A DNA stretch of 64,000 bases from positions 1-64,000 of the forward strand of contig JAAZNC010000004.1 in assembly GCA_012798455.1 (NCBI GenBank). The letters run 5' to 3'. This DNA is from Chloroflexota bacterium. GTDB lineage: Bacteria; Chloroflexota; Anaerolineae; Anaerolineales; Anaerolineaceae. Below the pieces are notes generated by a model. The model saw only the letters and a list, made by a program, of their open reading frames with translations, did no database searches and was not told the DNA's origin. Of the stretch, positions 17,894-29,665 are shown piece by piece (the stretch's first letter is position 1; each line of letters opens with the position of its first letter). Made by a program: the position numbers and the translations under genes.

Positions 17894-18280
17894 TTAGCGG
17901 GTGTACTTGTTGGGCAGCAGCTCTGCAATCAACACTTTTTCTGCGCCGTGCGCACCCGGCACGATAACCCAGGCTTGCGGACCATAATCTGTGATCAACT
18001 CGCGACATATGCCGCAGGGTGACACCACCTCGCCATCCACTCCCACTGCCACGATGGTATCGATGGGCAGATCACCAGCGCTGGCTGCCATGCCGATCGC
18101 CACCGCTTCAGCACACAGGGTAATGCGTCCAATATACGCCTCAACATGCACCGCCTGATAGATAGTGCCGGTCTTTGAGAGCAGGGCAGCCCCAATATGG
18201 TAATGATCCTCGCAGTAACGCATGTGGATGATGTGTGCGGCATACGAGATCAATAACTGATCTTTTTCATTCAGTTCCAT
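17894..18280 (-). CDS. cdd: Cytidine deaminase
   Basis: HVEAYIGRITLCAEAVAIG and SPCGICRELI zinc motifs. Confidence 0.9.
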   Translation of the reverse strand: MELNEKDQLLISYAAHIIHMRYCEDHYHIGAALLSKTGTIYQAVHVEAYIGRITLCAEAVAIGMAASAGDLPIDTIVAVGVDGEVVSPCGICRELITDYGPQAWVIVPGAHGAEKVLIAELLPNKYTR

Positions 18281-19300
18281 CTAATTCTCCCTGGCTGCCA
18301 GTATATCGATTTCCTGTACCAAGGATGATTTCCTTTCCTGCGAGAGGAAACTGGCATGTACACCATTGACCATCAATTTTTGCAGGTCGCTGATACTGTA
18401 ATCAAATGTCTGCTGGATGCGGGTATATTCCTGGATAAGACTGGTGGAAAACAAGGCTGGATCATCCGAATTTATAGTGACGAACAAATTCTCCTGCAAC
18501 AAACGCGGAAGGGGATGGTGGAACATATCTGGCACCAATCCAAGACAGACATTGCTGGTAGGGCATACCTCCAGCGGGATTTGCCGTTCGCGCAATCCTG
18601 CCACCAGATCGGCATCCTCCAAACAGCGCACGCCATGTCCTATGCGCAACGGGTCGCCCACCTCCAGTGCTTGGCGGATACTAGATGCTCCAGCGGTCTC
18701 TCCAGCATGCAAGATACGCGGCAACCCGGCTTCTCTGGCAAGCTCAAAGGCTTCCACAAATCTTCCAGGGGGGTAGCCAACCTCGTAACCACCCAGCCCC
18801 AGTGCCACCACGCCCTGCGCCATCCCTGCCACCGCAGCTTTTGCCACCAGTGTGCCTTCATGGGGAGCGGTTTCACGCGCGATATCGATGATAAGACGCA
18901 TACTCACCCCAAGATACTGTTCCGCCCAGCGACTGGCTTCCATCAGGGCACTGATCTGCTCCAGCATAGGAATACGCCACTGCTTGGTGTGGGTATAAGC
19001 GGTATAGGTCACCTCGCTGTGTACAATGTGCTGGGCAGCCTGCCCTTCCAGGAATTCCTTGCCGATCAGGTAGATATCATCACTGTTCTGGATACAGTTG
19101 GAGATCAAGATGTATTTTTCGTTGAAATCCGGAAAATCGCGGAATTGGTACCAATCTTTCACCTCTTCCAAAGTGCGGACCGGCAATGCAATGTTATTCT
19201 TCTGCGCCAACTTCAACAAGGTGCGCGCAGGGATAGCCCCTTCGAGGTGGACATGCAACTCCACCTTGGGTGCGTTTGCGATAAAGGTCTCAATCTGCAT
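18281..19300 (-). CDS. add: Adenosine deaminase
   Basis: PKVELHVHLEGAIPARTL, HAGET, 'NSDDPALF'. Confidence 0.94.
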   Translation of the reverse strand: MQIETFIANAPKVELHVHLEGAIPARTLLKLAQKNNIALPVRTLEEVKDWYQFRDFPDFNEKYILISNCIQNSDDIYLIGKEFLEGQAAQHIVHSEVTYTAYTHTKQWRIPMLEQISALMEASRWAEQYLGVSMRLIIDIARETAPHEGTLVAKAAVAGMAQGVVALGLGGYEVGYPPGRFVEAFELAREAGLPRILHAGETAGASSIRQALEVGDPLRIGHGVRCLEDADLVAGLRERQIPLEVCPTSNVCLGLVPDMFHHPLPRLLQENLFVTINSDDPALFSTSLIQEYTRIQQTFDYSISDLQKLMVNGVHASFLSQERKSSLVQEIDILAAREN

Positions 19301-19456
19301 GGTAAAAATGATCTCCTGATCTGTTCAGCACCAACATGCCCTCAATTGTATAGGAAATTCAAGGAATTTATCTACCATTTCAATCTCGACCGCAGTATTT
19401 CTGGCATTTTTCAGATTAATGCTGGATAATAGAAGCAATCTTTTTTTGGAGGAATC

Positions 19457-20383
19457 ATGCGCAAGTTCATCATTGATACCGATACCGCTTCAGACGATGC
19501 AGTGGCTCTGATGATGGCTTTCATGCAAAAAGATTTGGATATTCTGGCGGTGACGGTGGTCGCGGGCAATGTACCGCTGGAGATGGCAGTGCAAAACGCG
19601 CTATACACACGTGAACTATGCCAGGCGGAATCTGTTCCGGTGTATGCCGGGCTTGCCAAACCTCTGCTGCGCAAGCTGGAGACAGCGCAAGATGTGCACG
19701 GAAAAGATGGGCTGGGAGATATCGGTCTTCCACTGGCAGGAAGAAAACCAGCTGACGGGCACGCCGTGGATGTGCTGATCGAGCTCATCCACCGCCATGC
19801 GGGGAAGATCGAACTGGTCACGCTGGGTCCGCTCAGCAACATCGCCGTGGCGCTGCTGCGTGATCCTTCTATTGCCCATACAATCAAACAATGTTACATG
19901 ATGGGGGGTTCCGGCAACCATGTCGGGAATGTCAGCCCGATCGCCGAATTCAACATCTGGGCTGATCCGGAGGCTGCCCGTATCGTGTTCGACTCTGGCA
20001 TGCCCATCACCATGGTCGGCATTGATGCCAACGTGCGCTACGCCTTTTTCAACCAGGATGACATCCAGGAGATATTGGCGATTGGCACAAAACGTGCCAA
20101 ATTCGCGGTGAACATCCAAGGCACGCTCAATAAATATATCCAGGGCTTGTATGATTTCGATGGTTTCGACCTGCCCGACCCGCTTACCATGGCAGTCGCC
20201 ATCGATCCCGGCTGCTGTCGCACCGAAGCGCATGCAGTGGAGGTCATCACCGGGGATGGACTGGGGCGCGGGATGACCATCATCGACAAGAAGCAGTATT
20301 ATGGAAGAGAGCACAAGGTCAATGTTGCCATGGAGGTCAGCCGGGCGCGCTTCATTGAGATATTGCATAAAGCACTGCACTGA
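19457..20383 (+). CDS. Inosine/uridine-preferring nucleoside hydrolase
   Basis: IIDTDTASDDAVALMMA, VTLGPLSNIAVAL, MMGGSG. Confidence 0.94.
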   Translation: MRKFIIDTDTASDDAVALMMAFMQKDLDILAVTVVAGNVPLEMAVQNALYTRELCQAESVPVYAGLAKPLLRKLETAQDVHGKDGLGDIGLPLAGRKPADGHAVDVLIELIHRHAGKIELVTLGPLSNIAVALLRDPSIAHTIKQCYMMGGSGNHVGNVSPIAEFNIWADPEAARIVFDSGMPITMVGIDANVRYAFFNQDDIQEILAIGTKRAKFAVNIQGTLNKYIQGLYDFDGFDLPDPLTMAVAIDPGCCRTEAHAVEVITGDGLGRGMTIIDKKQYYGREHKVNVAMEVSRARFIEILHKALH

Positions 20384-20437
20384 TAAGAAAAACAGGCTGG
20401 TCACAGACGATCAACCTGTCTTCAACGATCAATGCTC

Positions 20438-23338
20438 TTACTTAGCTTTGTCTTTATAGAAATCCTGGATATATTCCTTAAGTACCTGCCCGGTATAAGA
20501 ATATTGATTTTCGCACACCTGTTCAGGAGTGCCCTGGGCGATCACTTTTCCACCGCGGTCACCGCCTTCCGGTCCGAGATCGATGATGTAATCTGCCACT
20601 TTGATGATATCCAGGTTATGTTCAATGATCAGCACTGAGTTACCGGCATCCACCAGGGCTTGCAGCACCTCGATCAACTTATGCACATCGGCGGCATGCA
20701 AACCCACTGAGGGTTCATCCAGCACATAGAGGGTCTTGCCGGTGGCGCGACGTGACAACTCACGTGAGAGTTTGACGCGCTGTGCCTCACCACCCGAAAG
20801 GGTGGTGGCGGGTTGCCCCACGCGGATGTAACCCAGCCCCACTTCCTGCAGGGTCTTCAATTTGGTGACGATGCGCGGGATGTTGCTGAAGAATTCCAGT
20901 GCCGAATCGACCGTCAGATCTAACACTTCGGCGATATTCTTGCCCTTATATTTCACTTGCAGGGTTTCGCGGTTGAAGCGGCTACCGTGACAAACCTCAC
21001 AGGGCACAAACACATCCGGCAGGAACTGCATCTCGATACGGATCTGCCCATTGCCGCGGCATGCTTCGCAACGTCCTCCTTTGACATTGAAGGAAAAACG
21101 CCCTGATTTATATCCACGCATCTTGCTCTCGGGCAATTCTGCAAACAGGTTGCGAATCTCATCGAAAACCCCGGTGTAAGTGCCCGGATTAGAACGCGGA
21201 GTGCGCCCGATGGGGGATTGATCGATATTGATGATCTTATCCAAGTTTTCAAGACCCTCGATGTGGTCATACGCACCCGGATTGGTCTGGGCACGATTGA
21301 GCTTGCGTGCCAGGGCATTATAAAGAATGTCGATCATGAGGGTGGATTTGCCGGAACCCGACACACCGGTGATGCACACCAACCTGCCCAACGGGATGGT
21401 AACATCAATATTCTTGAGATTATTCTGATTGGCACCCACTACGGTCAGGGAATTGCCGTTGCCATTACGACGCTGCTTGGGAAGCGGTACCACCTTGCGC
21501 CGCGAAAGATATGCACCAGTTAACGATCTGGCATGCTGCAAGATATCCTGCACGGTGCCTTCTGCTACCAACTCGCCACCCTTCTCGCCAGCTCCCGGAC
21601 CCAGGTCGATGATCCAATCCGCCGAGCGGATGGTCTCTTCGTCATGCTCGACGATCAGTACGGTGTTGCCGATATCACGTAATTCCATGAGGGTCTTCAG
21701 CAGACGGGCGTTATCGCGCGGGTGCAGCCCGATGGAAGGTTCATCCAGCACATACAACACCCCCATCAAGCGCGAACCAATCTGGGTTGCCAAGCGAATA
21801 CGCTGGGCTTCACCACCTGAAAGAGTGGCGGCAGAGCGCTGCAGGGTCAAATAATCGAGCCCGACATTGACCAGAAAACCCAAGCGGTCATGGATCTCTT
21901 TCAAGATACGATCAGAAATGAGCTGTTCCTTCTTTGATAAAGGAGAATGTTCCGAAGTGAGACGCTCTACCCACTGTAGTGAATTGACCACGGGCCATTC
22001 GGTCACCTCCAGGATGTTCACGCCGTCCACTGTCACCGCCAATGATTCTTTGCGCAATCTGGCACCGCCGCACTCAGTGCAAGGTTTATCACTCATAAAT
22101 GTAGCGATCTTGTTGCGCACATAATCGGATTGGGTTTCTTTAAAGCGCCGCATCATATTGGGGATGACGCCCTCATAGGCTGAATCCACTTCATAAACAC
22201 GGTTTTCACGGCTGAAGTTCATGCGCACTTCTTTACCCTGGGTGCCATAGAGGATGATGTTCAACTTTTCTTCAGGTAAGTCTTTGAGCGGTTTATCCAG
22301 ATCGATGTGGTAAGCTTTGGCAGCTGCTTCCAGCATCTGCCAGTAGTAACCACCATCTTCGCGCGGTCCATTCCATTCACTGGGAGAAAGAGCACCATCC
22401 TGCAGACTGAGATCCCAATCGGGAATGAGCAGGTTCACATCGATCTCCTGCTGGACACCCAAGCCCTGGCAGACCGGGCAGGCACCATGGGGAGTGTTGA
22501 AGGAAAAGCTGCGCGGTTCGGTCTCTGGCAGTGAGATATTGTGTTCCGAGCAGGATAAATGTTCCGAGAAGAACAGATCATGCCCTTTCTCTTCATCCAG
22601 TACCTGCACCACCATGTAACCCTCCCCCACTTTGATGGCAGTCTCGACCGAATCAGACAAACGGGAAAGGAAAGCGTTGTGTTCCTCTTCCGAGCCAGAT
22701 TGTTTGATGATCAAGCGATCAACCACCGCTTCAATGTTATGGAGCTTGTAGCGATCCAAACTGATATCCTGCTCCAGGTTGAGCACTTGCCCATCCACGC
22801 GCGCACGGATAAAACCAGCTTTACGAATCTCCTCAAAAACTGCCTGGTAGGTACCCTTGCGCCCACGCACAACAGGTGCCAATACCAGGAATTTGGTGCC
22901 AACTGGCAGGGCAGCAATGAGATCCACGATCTCCTGGGCTGATTGCTTAACCACTTCCCTGCCGCAGATAGGACAATGCGGGATGCCAATGCGCGCATAC
23001 AGCAAACGCAGATAATCGTAGATCTCGGTCACAGTGCCTACAGTGGAACGCGGGTTATGGGAGGTAGCTTTCTGGTCAATGGAAACAGCGGGAGACAACC
23101 CTTCGATATAATCCACATCCGGTTTGCTCATCTGTCCCAAGAATTGGCGGGCATAGGAGGAAAGTGATTCCACATAACGGCGCTGTCCTTCGGCAAAGAT
23201 GGTATCGAACGCCAGCGAACTCTTGCCAGAACCGGACAAGCCGGTGATGACCACCAATTTATCGCGCGGGATATCGAGTGAAATATTTTTCAGGTTGTGT
23301 TCCCGTGCTCCGGCAACACGGATTACATTTTTTGTCAT
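20438..23338 (-). CDS. uvrA: Excinuclease ABC subunit A
   Basis: 966 aa; two ABC ATPase halves ([32 protein letters not shown]) and CxxC zinc modules. Confidence 0.98.
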   Translation of the reverse strand: MTKNVIRVAGAREHNLKNISLDIPRDKLVVITGLSGSGKSSLAFDTIFAEGQRRYVESLSSYARQFLGQMSKPDVDYIEGLSPAVSIDQKATSHNPRSTVGTVTEIYDYLRLLYARIGIPHCPICGREVVKQSAQEIVDLIAALPVGTKFLVLAPVVRGRKGTYQAVFEEIRKAGFIRARVDGQVLNLEQDISLDRYKLHNIEAVVDRLIIKQSGSEEEHNAFLSRLSDSVETAIKVGEGYMVVQVLDEEKGHDLFFSEHLSCSEHNISLPETEPRSFSFNTPHGACPVCQGLGVQQEIDVNLLIPDWDLSLQDGALSPSEWNGPREDGGYYWQMLEAAAKAYHIDLDKPLKDLPEEKLNIILYGTQGKEVRMNFSRENRVYEVDSAYEGVIPNMMRRFKETQSDYVRNKIATFMSDKPCTECGGARLRKESLAVTVDGVNILEVTEWPVVNSLQWVERLTSEHSPLSKKEQLISDRILKEIHDRLGFLVNVGLDYLTLQRSAATLSGGEAQRIRLATQIGSRLMGVLYVLDEPSIGLHPRDNARLLKTLMELRDIGNTVLIVEHDEETIRSADWIIDLGPGAGEKGGELVAEGTVQDILQHARSLTGAYLSRRKVVPLPKQRRNGNGNSLTVVGANQNNLKNIDVTIPLGRLVCITGVSGSGKSTLMIDILYNALARKLNRAQTNPGAYDHIEGLENLDKIINIDQSPIGRTPRSNPGTYTGVFDEIRNLFAELPESKMRGYKSGRFSFNVKGGRCEACRGNGQIRIEMQFLPDVFVPCEVCHGSRFNRETLQVKYKGKNIAEVLDLTVDSALEFFSNIPRIVTKLKTLQEVGLGYIRVGQPATTLSGGEAQRVKLSRELSRRATGKTLYVLDEPSVGLHAADVHKLIEVLQALVDAGNSVLIIEHNLDIIKVADYIIDLGPEGGDRGGKVIAQGTPEQVCENQYSYTGQVLKEYIQDFYKDKAK

Positions 23339-23475
23339 AGAGATCCTATATTTTGAGGTTAAAAAATTATTATATCATTTGTTCTATTAATTAAAGAACA
23401 GGCAGCTCAAGCATTGTAAAGCTGCCCACGTGACTTCGCAAAGTTTTAATAAAAAATCAGCAATTCAAGAGCGGG

Positions 23476-24348
23476 TCATAACTGGATCGGCTTGGCTGGT
23501 TTGATGACTGCCTGTTTGAAGAAAAAGCGTTCTTTCAATTGCTTACGCAATTCCGGCATGACATCCCAGGTGGCTTTGGCGCCAGCCGCGATCACCTCAG
23601 CAATCTGGTTGAAACCACCCAAGGTCGCTACATCTTCCCCTATATCAGGATGCAGCACAAAATCTGCATCGGCATGGCGCAGTTTGGCAGCCGTGATGGC
23701 GGCGCCCATCATGGCATTGGCACGCCAGTATCCGGTGGCAATGCCGGGCATCTTCTGGTTCTTCCAGTAATCCATGTTGGTGATCTGTGGACTGACATCC
23801 ACCGCCAACAGCACCTCGGCACCCATGGTGCGCACATAGTCTGCCGGTACATTATTCAACGAGCCGCCATCTGCTAAAGTGCGTCCATCGATCTGCACGC
23901 CTTCCACAATGCCGGGTAAACCCATGGTGGCATTGATGGCAGCGATCAGGTCACCGTGCTGCAGCACCACCTCTTCAGCCTGATGAAAATCCACCGCGCA
24001 CAATGCCAGTGGTATATTCAGATCAGAAAACTGCTTCTTTTCACCCACTGCTTCCAAAAAGAACTCCTGGATATTTCTAGAACTGAAAATGTGATCCAGC
24101 TTGGAAATACTGGCATCGAACAGTTTTGCCAATTCGCTTAATTTTGAAACACGTTTGGCAGTATCTTCGATCTCACCCACATCCAACCCGCAAGCATATA
24201 ACGCCGCAATAATGCCCCCCATGCTGGTACCGCTGAGGCAGTCAATGTGGATCCCTTCTGACTGTAGCACCTTCAACACTCCGATATGGGCAAAACCCCG
24301 CACTCCCCCACCCCCCAGGGCAAGCCCAAACGCTGGTTTTCTGATCAT
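23476..24348 (-). CDS. Patatin-like phospholipase
   Basis: GGGGVRGFAHIGVL, GTSMGG (Ser), DGGSLNNVP (Asp). Confidence 0.93.
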   Translation of the reverse strand: MIRKPAFGLALGGGGVRGFAHIGVLKVLQSEGIHIDCLSGTSMGGIIAALYACGLDVGEIEDTAKRVSKLSELAKLFDASISKLDHIFSSRNIQEFFLEAVGEKKQFSDLNIPLALCAVDFHQAEEVVLQHGDLIAAINATMGLPGIVEGVQIDGRTLADGGSLNNVPADYVRTMGAEVLLAVDVSPQITNMDYWKNQKMPGIATGYWRANAMMGAAITAAKLRHADADFVLHPDIGEDVATLGGFNQIAEVIAAGAKATWDVMPELRKQLKERFFFKQAVIKPAKPIQL

Positions 24349-24528
24349 GTAATTATTCCTGTTTTTCTTTATGAATTCACCTCAATTATAATGACGATTG
24401 CCTCGCATGACCATGACAAAAGTAAAGGCGTTGTGACTGATTCAAGAATCGATATAGAAATGGAAAGATTCCCCGGTCATTGCATTCCCTAATGACATTC
24501 CCTTACTCTGTCTTTTAAAATATTTAGA

Positions 24529-24559
24529 AAAAAGCTGTCAAATGGATTAACAGCTTTTT
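24529..24559. terminator. Terminator downstream of gyrB
   Basis: AAAAAGCTGT...ACAGCTTTTT. Confidence 0.7.
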
Positions 24560-24602
24560 CAAATTCCTTATGCAAATTTATGGGTATTATTCAGAACGCG
24601 GA

Positions 24603-26543
<1,941 letters not shown>

Positions 26544-26558
26544 TTAATTATGGAAACC

Positions 26559-27608
26559 TTATAGGTTCGTCCCGTTGATATTTTGTGGTCCGAGTTTCAT
26601 GATCTCTTCCATCCAGCGGGTACCATCTCGAAAATAAATAAAGGTGGCTGCCAAGATACCGGACGAAACGAATGCATGACCCACAATGCCCAGCCCCAAC
26701 AACCAGCTATCTGATGCAGGGGTGATCCACAACAGATCCAATCCATAGCTTAATGATACAGCGATTGTAAGAAAGAAAGTGGTTGCCAGAGAGGAAATTC
26801 GTACGAATTTGGAACTGAGGGATATGGCTTTAACAGCACTCAATTGTTTAACAAAGATACCCTGGGGAGTGAACACCAGCGGTAGCAGGATCCACATCAA
26901 AACCAAACCCAGAATGAGCAATGGGAGCGTGCCCATGGTTGGGATAAACACCGAAATGGACGAGAGAAAACACAAAACGGGAATGCTCAAGATGATCAAG
27001 ACCACCAGCAGCAGACAGAAGAACACAAAGGTCTGGGAGATCGAACGGAAAATGGTTAAGCGAGGATCGCCTGGTTGGTCTTTAACAACCAGACTGGAAA
27101 TAAGAGCGTAGTAGATGCCGCCCAGCAACAAACCTAAAGAAACACACACGATCACCGTGTTGAAAGCAGCCGAAGATGAACCGATCTCAAAAACCATAGG
27201 GGCACCAAGCGGATTATTCGTGAATCCCTTGCCTGCCAGCAGACTGGGAATGCCAATCGGATAAGTTCGCAGGGTAGAAAGTAAATTGAAATGGGTCAGC
27301 AACTGATCCCAGGAAGCTTTGATCACATCCACTGCTGGCAGGGTTTCAGAATTGACCAATGTGGTCGAGAGGGACTGCATCATCTCATCCACCATGGGGG
27401 AAAGTAGATCCTTGATGCGGTAAAAGGGGCCGAACCAGAAAAGGGCATCCAGCGCAAGCGGAAAAAGCATCAAATAGGGATGTGATGCGATCAGATTGAA
27501 TCCTTCAACTAACGTCTGGATAATCTTCGGAGGTCTTAATCGATTTTCATTTTCCTGTAACATACAATCCTTCATTTTACCATAACGGGCAACTTCCACT
27601 CTCGCCAA
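26559..27608 (-). CDS. Uncharacterised multi-TM membrane protein
   Basis: 349 aa with several TM segments; no recognised family. Confidence 0.75.
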   Translation of the reverse strand: MARVEVARYGKMKDCMLQENENRLRPPKIIQTLVEGFNLIASHPYLMLFPLALDALFWFGPFYRIKDLLSPMVDEMMQSLSTTLVNSETLPAVDVIKASWDQLLTHFNLLSTLRTYPIGIPSLLAGKGFTNNPLGAPMVFEIGSSSAAFNTVIVCVSLGLLLGGIYYALISSLVVKDQPGDPRLTIFRSISQTFVFFCLLLVVLIILSIPVLCFLSSISVFIPTMGTLPLLILGLVLMWILLPLVFTPQGIFVKQLSAVKAISLSSKFVRISSLATTFFLTIAVSLSYGLDLLWITPASDSWLLGLGIVGHAFVSSGILAATFIYFRDGTRWMEEIMKLGPQNINGTNL

Positions 27609-27652
27609 TCAAGCCAGGCGCAACATTATCATTAACGGGGTAAAATCGAAAC

Positions 27653-28462
27653 GTGAACAACCAACATGCGACCATTCCATCTGACCGCTTGAGCATCGTT
27701 TCAGCCCTGATCATCTTAAACTACGCACTGATGCCCTTCATTTACACTTCTCCAACCCCGCTACATTTCTCCTTGTTCGGACTTGTATTTGATTGGCGCA
27801 TCAAATATGCCGATCTTTTGGTGCTATCGGCTGCCCTGTTCGCCGCAATCGGAACTTACTGGCTTTTATATGATCATCCCAACCTGAACAAGCAGGCAAC
27901 GTTCATCCATCTGGTCCTGCCCACCCTGACCGCCGGAGCAATGAGCATTCCATTAAACGTGATCTCCATTGGGATTGCCTGGTGGGTGATGTTTGCCTTC
28001 GGTTCGATTCTGATCATCTTGACCCTGATCGCGGAATATTACAGCATCAATCCGCACAGTTCACTTTTCGCCATGGCAAGAATCATCCTTATCCCACTGG
28101 CTATAGCGCTGTTTCTCCTCTTATCTATTTCCTCACGCAGTGCCGGTTATCGTTTATACCTGCAGGTATTGTTGTTGGGAACACTCTTTACCGGCATCTT
28201 CACCCGCCTGCTGGCGTTGAGCGATATATACGAAAAGAAAAAGGCGATCTTGGCTTCAGCATTATTGTTCATGCAAGCACTGGTCGCCTGCCACTACCTA
28301 CCACTGCGTTCAGTTCCATTTGGGATGGTGTTGAGCGGTTGTGTGGCATTTCTGACCAGCCTGCCATTCACGCAGGAACCTTCAAAAAACATCCCGCATA
28401 CGGTACGTGACGCAGCCTGGTATGCCTTGCCGTTCTTTGTAGGGGCGCTCTTCTTTCTATAG
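27653..28462 (+). CDS. Uncharacterised multi-TM membrane protein
   Basis: 269 aa, about 8 predicted TM segments by hydrophobicity. Confidence 0.75.
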   Translation: MNNQHATIPSDRLSIVSALIILNYALMPFIYTSPTPLHFSLFGLVFDWRIKYADLLVLSAALFAAIGTYWLLYDHPNLNKQATFIHLVLPTLTAGAMSIPLNVISIGIAWWVMFAFGSILIILTLIAEYYSINPHSSLFAMARIILIPLAIALFLLLSISSRSAGYRLYLQVLLLGTLFTGIFTRLLALSDIYEKKKAILASALLFMQALVACHYLPLRSVPFGMVLSGCVAFLTSLPFTQEPSKNIPHTVRDAAWYALPFFVGALFFL

Positions 28463-28497
28463 AATTCTTCTCGTTAAAAAAGAATCGAAAAAAGATT

Positions 28498-29358
28498 CTA
28501 TTCTTTTACCCTATCGACCGCGAGTTTGGCAGCTTCCTGCTGATACAGGTATGCCAGATTGCGGCGGTGCAGATCTTCCACCAATCCACCCAATAGAACA
28601 CGACTTTTGCCACAACTCTCCACGGTGATCTCCTCCAGCCATTTTTGCGGATCTTTGCGTTTCAAAGCGGCAGCCACCACTTTTTTCAATTCTTCCAGAT
28701 ACTTGAGATTGGAACCAATAGCTCCTTCAATCTCACCACGCAAGATGACATCGCCATGCCCCTGGACAATGTTTTCCAAGCCAAGGTCTTCAAAGGAAGC
28801 AATGGTTTGGGAAAGCTGGTCGATATCGCCCTCCAGAAAGACAGGGAGAGGCAAGAAAGCATCACCGGTAAACAAGATGCGATCTTCACGCACAAATACT
28901 GAAATACCGTCAGGTGAATTCCCGGGGGTACAGAAAATCTTGAGGCTCTTTTTGCCAACTCGCAGGTTCAAAGAACCGCTTTCAAAAGTGATCTGTGGCA
29001 GGACGATTTTGGTCTTAAGGTAATCCGACCCCTGTCTCTGGGCATTTTCAAGCGCCTGGATGTTCTTTTCCTTCACGAATTGGCGATTCAGTGAATGAGC
29101 GATAACACCAGCGCCAGGGAAAAAACAGTTGCCCCAGGTATGATCTGCATGGTAAATGGTGTTGATCACGAAACGCACAGGCACCTTCAGTGTACCTTCA
29201 ATGAATTCGCGCACTTCCAGCGTTTCTTCCGGCACCGGCAAGGTGTCGATCACCACTGCCCAGTCCGTCCCAATCACCGCTCCGGCAGCAACCTGAGCAT
29301 ATACTTCACTCTGGAACCAGTATACATTTTCAGAAATTCGTTCACGTATCATGCGCAC
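28498..29358 (-). CDS. Metallo-beta-lactamase-fold hydrolase with atypical metal ligands
   Basis: NTIYHADHTWGN, CTPGNSPDGIS, FTGDAF, QGHGDV. Confidence 0.88.
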   Translation of the reverse strand: MRMIRERISENVYWFQSEVYAQVAAGAVIGTDWAVVIDTLPVPEETLEVREFIEGTLKVPVRFVINTIYHADHTWGNCFFPGAGVIAHSLNRQFVKEKNIQALENAQRQGSDYLKTKIVLPQITFESGSLNLRVGKKSLKIFCTPGNSPDGISVFVREDRILFTGDAFLPLPVFLEGDIDQLSQTIASFEDLGLENIVQGHGDVILRGEIEGAIGSNLKYLEELKKVVAAALKRKDPQKWLEEITVESCGKSRVLLGGLVEDLHRRNLAYLYQQEAAKLAVDRVKE

Positions 29359-29454
29359 ATCTCGGTCTAAATGAAATCATCCTAAAACTGAAGAATAGCA
29401 TAATTTTTTTAAAAAGTCAAAATTTTAGAACTTTTGTTCCCATATTGCAATAGT

Positions 29455-29483
29455 TTGACCACCTTCCCTTCCTATGGTAAGAT
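29455..29483 (+). promoter_or_regulatory. Sigma70-like promoter for the met operon
   Basis: TTGACC (29455-29460), 17-bp spacer, TAAGAT (29478-29483), immediately upstream of the riboswitch. Confidence 0.65.
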
Positions 29484-29497
29484 AGCCTTCAATTCAG

Positions 29498-29601
29498 CTC
29501 ATCCAGAGAGGTGGAGGGACCGGCCCTGCGAAACCTCGGCAACCAAAATACATGGTGCCAATTCCGGCAGAATCCGTTCGGCGGATATTCTGGAAGATGA
29601 G
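29498..29601 (+). ncRNA. SAM-I (S-box) riboswitch aptamer
   Basis: CTCATCcagagaggtggagggaccggccctgcgaaacctcggcaacc...ggtgccaattccggcag...ggaaGATGAG; upstream of methionine synthase. Confidence 0.95.
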
Positions 29602-29616
29602 AGAGAATACCAGCAG

Positions 29617-29644
29617 ACCTCTCATTCCAGGGAGGTTTTTTCTT
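29617..29644 (+). terminator. Riboswitch expression-platform terminator
   Basis: ACCTCtcattccagGGAGGT followed by T run; CTCTCAT (29619-29625) complementary to ATGAGAG (29597-29603). Confidence 0.8.
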
Positions 29645-29665
29645 TCTGGAAGAAAGTGAGTTTTT

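Noticed and set aside
18356-19429. 357-aa plus-strand ORF opposite adenosine deaminase
   Set aside because: Mirror frame of a confident Add CDS; no motifs.
19616-20404. 262-aa minus-strand ORF opposite nucleoside hydrolase
   Set aside because: Mirror frame of a confident CDS.
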